Of a stretch of DNA of 55,425 bases, positions 49,884 through 55,425 are shown one piece after another (position 1 is the first letter of the stretch; each line of letters begins with the position of its first letter). The stretch covers positions 1 through 55,425 of the forward strand of contig CAJOKX010000008.1 of NCBI GenBank assembly GCA_905235415.1. Reading direction: 5' to 3'. Source of the stretch: an uncultured Lachnospiraceae bacterium (GTDB lineage Bacteria; Bacillota; Clostridia; Lachnospirales; Lachnospiraceae). The notes below the pieces were generated by a model. The model ran no database searches. It was not told the origin of the DNA and saw nothing but the letters and a program-made list of their open reading frames with translations. Position numbers and translations under genes: made by a program.

Positions 49884-51029
49884 ATGAAGGTATTTCACAT
49901 AGCAGATCTTCATATCGGCAAGAAGATGTACGGCCATTCGCTGACGGAGGACCAGGCCTTTATCCTGGACCAGATCGTGCAGCTGGCGTCTCTCCACAGG
50001 CCCGACGCGGTGCTGATCTGCGGGGACGTCTATGACAGGAGAGATCCTTCGGCGCAGAGTGTGGCGATGCTGGACGATTTCCTGACAAGGCTTTCGGATG
50101 TGACGAAGGTCATGATGATCAGCGGCAATCACGACTCGCCGGAGCGTCTGGCCTATGCGGGAAGGCTGCTGTCTTCAAGGGGCGTGTATGTCTCCCCGGT
50201 TTACGACAAAACGGTGCGCAGGGTCGACCTGGAAGATCGCTTCGGATGCGTGCATTTCTACCTGCTTCCGTACATCCGGCCCTCCATGGCGGCCCGGTTT
50301 TTTGAGCTGGAGGATGCCGGCTCTTATACGGATGCGGTCCGCGCCGCCATCGGGGCGATGGATGTGGATTTCTCGCAGCGCAACGTGCTGCTGTCGCACC
50401 AGTTTGTGACGGGCGCGAGCGTCTGTGAGTCTGAGGAGATCCTGGTGGGAGGCCTGGAAAATGTGGACGGCAGCGTGTACGATGGGTTTGACTACGTTGC
50501 GCTGGGCCACATCCATACGCCACAGAATGTCCGCGCAGGCAGCAGGATCCGGTATGCGGGGACGCCTTTGAAGTACTCATTTTCGGAGGCGTCAGACAGA
50601 AAATCCGTGACGCAGGTGACCCTCGGGGAGAAGGGAGACGTGCAGGTGGACTGCCTCGGCCTTACGCCGATGCGCGAGGTCTCCATGATCACGGGGGCCT
50701 TTGACGAGGTGCGGCTTTCGGCGGCATACGGCGAGGAGAAAGGGATTCTGGACAATTATCTCAGTGTGACCCTCACGGATGAGACGGAGGCGCTGAATGC
50801 GTTTCAGACGCTCCGGGCGGTGTATCCGAATATTCTCCAGATGCGCTATGAGCGCTCGGGACGGATTGTGGATGCGCAGATTCCGCAGGAAGAAGACATC
50901 GCTTCAAAGAGTCCGCTGGAACTGTTCGAGGATTTCTACCGGCAGCAGAACGGCGTGGAGATGTCAGATGACCAGGCAGCGTATGTCACGGACCTGATCC
51001 GGCAGCTGGAAGCCTCCGGAAAGCGGTAG
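49884..51029 (+). CDS. sbcD: Exonuclease subunit SbcD (Mre11-like)
   Basis: SbcD is the nuclease of the SbcCD complex, which cuts DNA hairpins and processes double-strand ends. The 381-residue protein has the metallophosphoesterase motifs in order: DLHIGKK (about residues 8-14), GDVYDRRDPS, SGNHDSPERL, SHQFVTGA and LGHIHTPQ. It ends in the capping domain that binds SbcC. The ATG follows GGAAGGGGATC. The sbcC gene follows after 160 bases, but it is truncated, so the complex cannot form as written. A GC-rich repeat array fills the space between them. A cell lacking SbcCD tolerates DNA palindromes better, which is notable in a window with a palindromic array. Confidence 0.95.
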   Translation: MKVFHIADLHIGKKMYGHSLTEDQAFILDQIVQLASLHRPDAVLICGDVYDRRDPSAQSVAMLDDFLTRLSDVTKVMMISGNHDSPERLAYAGRLLSSRGVYVSPVYDKTVRRVDLEDRFGCVHFYLLPYIRPSMAARFFELEDAGSYTDAVRAAIGAMDVDFSQRNVLLSHQFVTGASVCESEEILVGGLENVDGSVYDGFDYVALGHIHTPQNVRAGSRIRYAGTPLKYSFSEASDRKSVTQVTLGEKGDVQVDCLGLTPMREVSMITGAFDEVRLSAAYGEEKGILDNYLSVTLTDETEALNAFQTLRAVYPNILQMRYERSGRIVDAQIPQEEDIASKSPLELFEDFYRQQNGVEMSDDQAAYVTDLIRQLEASGKR

Positions 51030-51031
51030 AA

Positions 51032-51141
51032 CACGCAGAGGCAGCCTGGGAGCGGCGGCACGCAGAGGCACCCGGGGCAGGCAGATCGCAGAGGCAGCCG
51101 GGAGCGGCGGCACGCAGAGGCAGCGGGCAGCGGCGTGCGCG
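51032..51141. repeat. 26-bp tandem repeat, about four units (CACGCAGAGGCAGCCGGGAG)
   Basis: Units start at 51032, 51059, 51085 and 51111 and share CGCAGAGGCA followed by a GGGAGCGGCGG-like part. They lie between sbcD and sbcC, which are usually close together. Confidence 0.85.
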
Positions 51142-51190
51142 GCAGATGAACCGCGCTTTTGGAAACGCACACATGCGGGAGGAAGGATAC

Positions 51191-52618
51191 ATGAGACCTG
51201 TCAGACTGACCCTGTCAGCATTCGGATCCTATGCCGGTGAGCAGACGCTGGATATGGACAGGCTGGGAGAGAGCGGCATCTACCTGATCACAGGAAAGAC
51301 CGGACACGGGAAGACTACGATCTTCGACGCGGTGTGCTATGCGCTCTACGGTGTGGCAAGCGGAGAGCTGAGAATGCCGGGCGGGTTCAGGTCCGGATAC
51401 GCCCTGAGCGGGACGGAGACATTTGTCGAACTGACATTTGTGCATGAGGGGCGGGAATATACCATCCGGCGCTGGCCCGACCAGGAGAGGCAGAAAAAAC
51501 GCGGGGAAGGGACGACAACGCTCAAGGCAGGCGCGCAGCTGACCTTTCCGGACAGAGCGGATGTGACCGGGACGTCTGCCGTAAACGAGGCTGTCTGTGA
51601 GATTCTGGGCCTCAATGCGTATCAGTTCAGGAATATCAGTATGATCGCGCAGGGAGAGTTCCGCAGGTTCATCAGCGCCTCTACAGAGGACCGCATTAAG
51701 ATCTTCCGGAGCATCTTCGGAACCTCTCTCTACGATGATCTTCAGAACCGTCTCCTGGAGGATCTGAAGGGCGTCACGGACAGTCTGAAGCTTCTCAAAG
51801 AGAGCCAGAAGCAGTATGTGCGCCAGATCAGATGTGATGAGAACAGTCCTTTGCGCTCGCAGGTGCGGCAGGTGCTTGAATGTGAAGGCGAGGGCGTTTC
51901 GACGCAGGAGACGGGGGACCTGATCCGGCGTATCCTTGAAGAAGACGGCAGCATCGCCCTGCAGCTGGATAACATGCTGGAGGAGAACGACCAGAACAGG
52001 CGCAGGGCGGACGCGGACATGCAGACAATCCGTCAGAGGAAACAGTGGGAGGAAGGCATCCGGGACCGGAAACAGAAGGTAGACCGGTACAGGGAAGAGC
52101 TGGAGACGGAAAAGGAAGAGCAGCGTCTTCATGATGCGAAGAAGCAAGAGGTGGATGCGCAGAAGGAAGAGCTGATCCGTCTGAAGAATCTGCGCCCCGA
52201 GTACGAGACACTGGACGCCCTGTCATCGTCCGCCCTGAAACGGAAGGGGCAGATCGGGCGGCATGAGGAAGATGTGAGGAAGATTCGGGAGCGCGGGGAT
52301 GCGGAAGGGCGAAACCTTCTTGCGCTGAAGGAAGAACAGGAGAAGCTGCAGGATGCCGGTCAGAGCCTGGTGAAGGTATCGCAGCAGGTCCGGGAAGAAC
52401 AGGAGAGGCAGCAGGTTTTCAGGGAACTTGGAAATGACCTGCAGGACCTTCTTGATGCAAAGAAGAAAGCGGATTCGTCCGCGGAGCGGTATGTCCGCGC
52501 CAGGGAAAAGGCGCTGAGAGAGCAGTCTGCCTACAGCAGGCTGTACACCCTATATCTGGATGAGCAGGCGGGAATCCTGGCGGACCGTCTCAGAGAACGA
52601 AAGGGGTACCACGCATGA
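51191..52618 (+). pseudogene. sbcC: SbcC, N-terminal half only (truncated before the zinc hook)
   Basis: SbcC is the SMC-like ATPase of SbcCD, normally about 1000 residues. From ATG 51191 (GGGAGGAAGG) only 475 residues are present. The N-terminal ATPase half is good: RLTLSAFGSYAGEQ, Walker A TGKTGHGKTTIFDAV and the Q-loop MIAQGEFRRF. A long ascending coiled coil follows. The frame ends [16 protein letters not shown] and then RKGYHA and stop, exactly where the zinc hook (CPVC) should follow. The hook, descending coil, signature and Walker B are absent. The stop overlaps the rpoD start as ATGA. Either a deletion or rearrangement joined sbcC to rpoD, or the contig is chimeric here. Confidence 0.88.
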
Positions 52619-53886
52619 ATGACGAACTGCAACTGACCGAGGAAGATCTCGAGAGCATGGCAGACAAGCTTATCGAGGAAGCTGCCGGGGCGGACATTGC
52701 CGGGCAGGAAGAGACGGAGCTGTATGTGAGTCCTAAAAAATCCTCAAAAAAGAAAGAGGCACCTGCGGATACGCGGACATCGGAAGAGCGTCTTGCAGAG
52801 CTTTTTGAAAAGGGCAGAAAAGTCGGGAAACTTACTTCGAAGGAGCTGGAACTGCTGAATGAGCTGAATCTGGATGCAGATGCAACAGACAAGTTCTATG
52901 ATCAGTTGGAACAGGCAGGAATTGAAATCGATATCTCTCCGGATGATATTCCCCTGGTTCTGGACGATGATCTTCTTCCGGAACTGGATGATCTGAGCGA
53001 TGTGGAAGAAGTTACACCCGCGGATATTGAGGATACCGACGCATTGATAGACAGCTTTGCAACGGATGACCCAGTGCGGATGTACCTCAAGGAAATCGGT
53101 AAAATCCCTCTGCTGACTCCCGAAGAGGAACTCGAGCTTGCAAAGCGCATGTCCGAAGGCGACGAGGAAGCGAAGCGCCGCATGACCGAGGCAAACCTCC
53201 GCCTTGTGGTTTCCATTGCCAAACGCTATGTAGGCCGCGGCATGCTGTTTCTCGATCTCATTCAGGAAGGCAATCTCGGCCTCATCAAGGCAGTGGAAAA
53301 GTTCGACTACACCAAGGGTTACAAATTCTCGACCTATGCCACCTGGTGGATCCGTCAGGCAATTACCAGGGCAATTGCGGACCAGGCACGTACGATTCGC
53401 ATTCCGGTCCATATGGTGGAGACCATCAACAAGACCATCCGGGTCTCCCGCCAGCTGCTGCAGGAGCTTGGGCACGACCCCAGTGCTGAGGAAATAGCGG
53501 CCGAAATGGATATGCCGGTGGAAAAGGTGAGGGATATTCTGAAAATCGCACAGGAGCCGGTTTCTCTGGAAACACCGATCGGCGAAGAAGAGGACAGCCA
53601 TCTGGGTGATTTCATTCCCGATGAGGATGCATCCGAGCCTTCCGAAGCCGCATCCTTCTCTCTCCTGCGGGAACAGCTGGAGGAAGTACTGGATACTCTC
53701 GCGCCCAGGGAGAAAAAGGTTCTGGAGCTGCGTTTTGGCCTTGTAGACGGCCGTACCCGTACGCTTGAGGAGGTTGGGAAAGAGTTCAACGTCACTCGTG
53801 AGCGCATCCGCCAGATTGAGGCAAAAGCCCTTCGCAAGCTCCGTCATCCCAGCAGGAGCAAGAAGCTGAAGGATTTCCTGAACTGA
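52615..53886 (+). CDS. rpoD: Primary sigma factor RpoD (sigma-A)
   Basis: The 423-residue protein has an acidic and Lys-rich N-terminus. Region 1.1-like [32 protein letters not shown] comes next, then region 1.2 [22 protein letters not shown], region 2 with [61 protein letters not shown] (-10 recognition), region 3, and region 4 with [33 protein letters not shown] (-35 recognition). It directs transcription from housekeeping promoters. In Clostridia rpoD usually follows dnaG; here it follows a cut sbcC. Its arginine codons are mainly CGC and CGT, while clpB in the same window mainly uses AGA, AGG and CGG. Region 1 also looks unlike typical Lachnospiraceae RpoD, hinting at a different source genome. 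AAGGGG precedes the start. Confidence 0.95.
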   Translation: MNDELQLTEEDLESMADKLIEEAAGADIAGQEETELYVSPKKSSKKKEAPADTRTSEERLAELFEKGRKVGKLTSKELELLNELNLDADATDKFYDQLEQAGIEIDISPDDIPLVLDDDLLPELDDLSDVEEVTPADIEDTDALIDSFATDDPVRMYLKEIGKIPLLTPEEELELAKRMSEGDEEAKRRMTEANLRLVVSIAKRYVGRGMLFLDLIQEGNLGLIKAVEKFDYTKGYKFSTYATWWIRQAITRAIADQARTIRIPVHMVETINKTIRVSRQLLQELGHDPSAEEIAAEMDMPVEKVRDILKIAQEPVSLETPIGEEEDSHLGDFIPDEDASEPSEAASFSLLREQLEEVLDTLAPREKKVLELRFGLVDGRTRTLEEVGKEFNVTRERIRQIEAKALRKLRHPSRSKKLKDFLN

Positions 53887-53913
53887 TTACTCATTTCAGA
53901 CAGGCAGACAGAT

Positions 53914-53945
53914 TGCAGGCCGCCGGATTCTCCGACGGCCTGCAT
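53914..53945. terminator. Hairpin between rpoD and the channel gene
   Basis: GCAGGCCG pairs with CGGCCTGC around a GGA/TCC inner stem. TTTT lies about four bases downstream on the plus side. It is shared by convergent genes. Confidence 0.65.
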
Positions 53946-53963
53946 ATGTTTTCATATCATGTT

Positions 53964-54708
53964 TCAGATATCGTCACTGTCTTCCCAGATATCTTTTTTC
54001 TGAATCTCCGTCATGTACCCGGCAGTGATAATGCCTGCGGGAAGTGCAACAATGGCAATCCCAAACAGTGAGGAAATCATTGCGACGATACGCCCTATCA
54101 CGGTAACAGGATATATATCGCCGTATCCCACGGTTGTCAGGGAAACCGTCGCCCAGTACACAGCATCAAAAAACGTGTTAAAGCTGTCCGGCTCAATGGT
54201 ATAGATTATAGATTACAAGCGCTGAAATCAAAATATAGCCGAACGCCAGAAAGGCCACGGAAGCTAGAGATTTTTTTGATTTTCTCATGACTTCGCTGAT
54301 AATGAGGAGATTCTTGGAATACCGAAGGCCTTTGAAGATGCGCAGCACTCTCATCGCACGAAGCATCCGAACCACACGCAGTACTTTGAACGCATCGTTC
54401 ACAACGGTCAGTGACGGCAGAATGGAGAGCAGATCGATGATGGCCATGAAAGTGAAGGGATAGCGTATAAAAGCAATGGGCGAAAAGCAGTTGAGCCGGT
54501 AATCTGCAGTGATCCACCGCAGGATGTAATCAACGATGAAGATCATCACTGCTGTTTTATCGACAACTGTCAGAAATGGAGTATCTCTTTTGAAAGCCAG
54601 CGGTACCAGGCTGAGGAATATGACAATGATCATGAAGACATCGTAGATCTGACTCGGGCGGTCGTTGGTGTCTGCCCGTTCCACAATCTCATATATTCGT
54701 TTTCTCAT
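53964..54708 (-). pseudogene. Voltage-gated potassium channel (Kv type), frameshifted by a 7-bp tandem duplication
   Basis: The gene starts at ATG 54708 after GAAGGAGCG. The first frame encodes helices S1-S5 with the voltage sensor S4 FKVLRVVRMLRAMRVLRIFKGLR, arginines at every third position, and then stops at LVIYNLYH. The second frame continues FNTFFDAVYWATVSLTTVGYGDIYP with the TVGYGD selectivity filter and the S6 helix. The break is a perfect duplication of 7 bases (TATAGAT on the plus strand, 54200-54206 and 54207-54213). Deleting one copy gives ALVIYTIEPDSFNTFFDAVYW and a channel of about 245 residues. As written no working pore is made. The reading is strong; the cause is open. Confidence 0.87.
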
Positions 54709-54810
54709 AGCTGTACGCTCCTTCAGCCCGGATTAGTCAATCAACGTCTTATATAATTCCAGCCCGGATGCATTGCCAAATATGGCAGCACACCGGGCTG
54801 GGCTGATATA

Positions 54811-55425
54811 TCACGGAAGAACTTCGGGCGGTTCCTCCAGGTTTGCATCCGCAAGCCGGAGGGCAACGCTCTCTGTCACCGCATTATAATAATTCCGGTC
54901 GGCCTCGGACATTTTATCCACATCATATGCCCGCAGCTGCTTGAGATACGTGACATATGTGACCTGCAGTTCCTCTGCACGTTGGATCTGTTCCGGATCG
55001 CTCCGGTTGTAACCGCGCATAAACTCGATGTATTCATCCATGAACTCAAGATACTTATCCAGAAGATCTCTCAGCTGGACGGACACCGCTTCGCTCTCCT
55101 TCTTCTGCTCAATGCTCTCCTGCAATGCCGCAGAGGCACGCTCGATCGAGTCGATCACAGGAGCATAATCAGGAACTTCAAAATCCGCATACTTCTGATA
55201 ATAGCTGAAACGCTGCTGATCAATGATCTTAGCGGTCTCCCGGATATCCTTCGCATGCAGAACGGAATCCTTGGCCGGTTCCGGAATTGTCGGCGCTTCT
55301 ACGGTCGGCGGCTCCACTCTCAGTTCTCTTGCACGCTGCAGGACAGTCAGAGCATTGCTCTTTGTGCTGGGATCCAGCGGTTCTTCTCCGGAGAAAATGA
55401 TACTCGAGAGAGAATCCATTTTCGC
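54811..55425 (-). CDS. Helical protein of unknown function, probably continuing beyond the window
   Basis: An ATG at 55419 gives 202 residues, but the frame is open to the window edge, so the true start may lie outside. I do not recognise the family. The N-terminal part is Pro-rich (VEPPTVEAPTIPEPAKDS). The remainder is strongly helical and acidic, with IDSIERASAALQESIEQKKESEAVSVQLRDLLDKYLEFMDEYIEFM and YVTYLKQLRAYDVDKMSEADRNYYNAVTESVALRL, suggesting a helical bundle or coiled coil. No membrane helix is visible in the part shown. An inverted repeat (AGCCCGG/CCGGGCT, 54761-54799) lies downstream. It lies in the segment after 52.6 kb whose origin is in doubt. Confidence 0.55.
   Translation of the reverse strand, partial: AKMDSLSSIIFSGEEPLDPSTKSNALTVLQRARELRVEPPTVEAPTIPEPAKDSVLHAKDIRETAKIIDQQRFSYYQKYADFEVPDYAPVIDSIERASAALQESIEQKKESEAVSVQLRDLLDKYLEFMDEYIEFMRGYNRSDPEQIQRAEELQVTYVTYLKQLRAYDVDKMSEADRNYYNAVTESVALRLADANLEEPPEVLP

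Noticed and set aside
52744-53847. 367-residue minus-strand ORF opposite rpoD
   Set aside because: Shadow of the conserved sigma factor.

Overview
The window reads as the chromosome of an anaerobic Firmicute, most like Lachnospiraceae. GC is fairly high. AGGAGG ribosome sites and sigma-A promoters (TTGACA-N17-TATAAT type) are common, there is a CIRCE/HrcA site before clpB, and the gene set (CarD regulator, VTC polyphosphate cluster, BspA-like LRR with VWA and MoxR genes, several ABC sugar importers with LacI regulators) fits that group. Taxonomy is inferred from gene content only. There are no rRNA genes, tRNA genes or CRISPR arrays that I can see.

Layout. 0-5.7 kb: small accessory enzymes, namely a methyltransferase tail, a frameshifted acetyltransferase, an S66 carboxypeptidase, a second acetyltransferase, a secreted prephenate dehydratase, ThpR, a metallo-beta-lactamase-fold hydrolase and a flavodoxin-like reductase. 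5.7-6.7 kb: tcdA. 7.1-10.8 kb: VTC polyphosphate polymerase, DUF4956 membrane protein and a large beta-helix membrane protein, followed by a striking 63/64-bp hairpin repeat array. 11.8-19.0 kb: a CUT2 sugar importer (its binding-protein gene broken by a 13-bp duplication), DUF4867, a PfkB kinase and a TIM-barrel isomerase. 19.2-23.1 kb: a hexuloisomerase-like SIS protein, a mutarotase-like protein, a LacI regulator and a second PfkB kinase. 23.2-29.0 kb: CarD, TrmO and an LRR/VWA/MoxR operon. 29.2-38.3 kb: MurI, YigZ-type protein, a class A PBP, a small membrane protein, two exported trigger-factor-like proteins and a fructokinase. 38.4-41.7 kb: vapB with a collapsed vapC, then clpB. 41.8-47.8 kb: a sucrose/fructan-type operon (LacI regulator, CUT1 importer, GH32 hydrolase). 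47.9-52.6 kb: TrmD, a threonine-aldolase-like enzyme, SbcD and the first half of SbcC. 52.6 kb to the end: rpoD, a broken Kv-type channel and an unknown gene.

Two themes stand out. First, exact short tandem duplications break three separate genes (4 bp in an acetyltransferase, 13 bp in a sugar-binding protein, 7 bp in a potassium channel), and many intergenic gaps hold tandem arrays of unrelated sequence, often with a period near 15 bp. The 63/64-bp array at 10.9 kb is special because every unit is a long palindrome and one unit shows compensatory changes in both arms. Second, sbcC stops just where its zinc hook should begin, and rpoD starts there with clearly different arginine codon use. 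This may be a real rearrangement or a chimeric contig join near 52.6 kb, so the last 2.8 kb should be treated with caution.

The two sugar systems look complete at pathway level. One imports an unknown sugar and phosphorylates and isomerises it. The other imports a fructoside, cleaves it inside the cell with GH32 and could feed the separate fructokinase. Each has LacI-type palindromes at its promoters.
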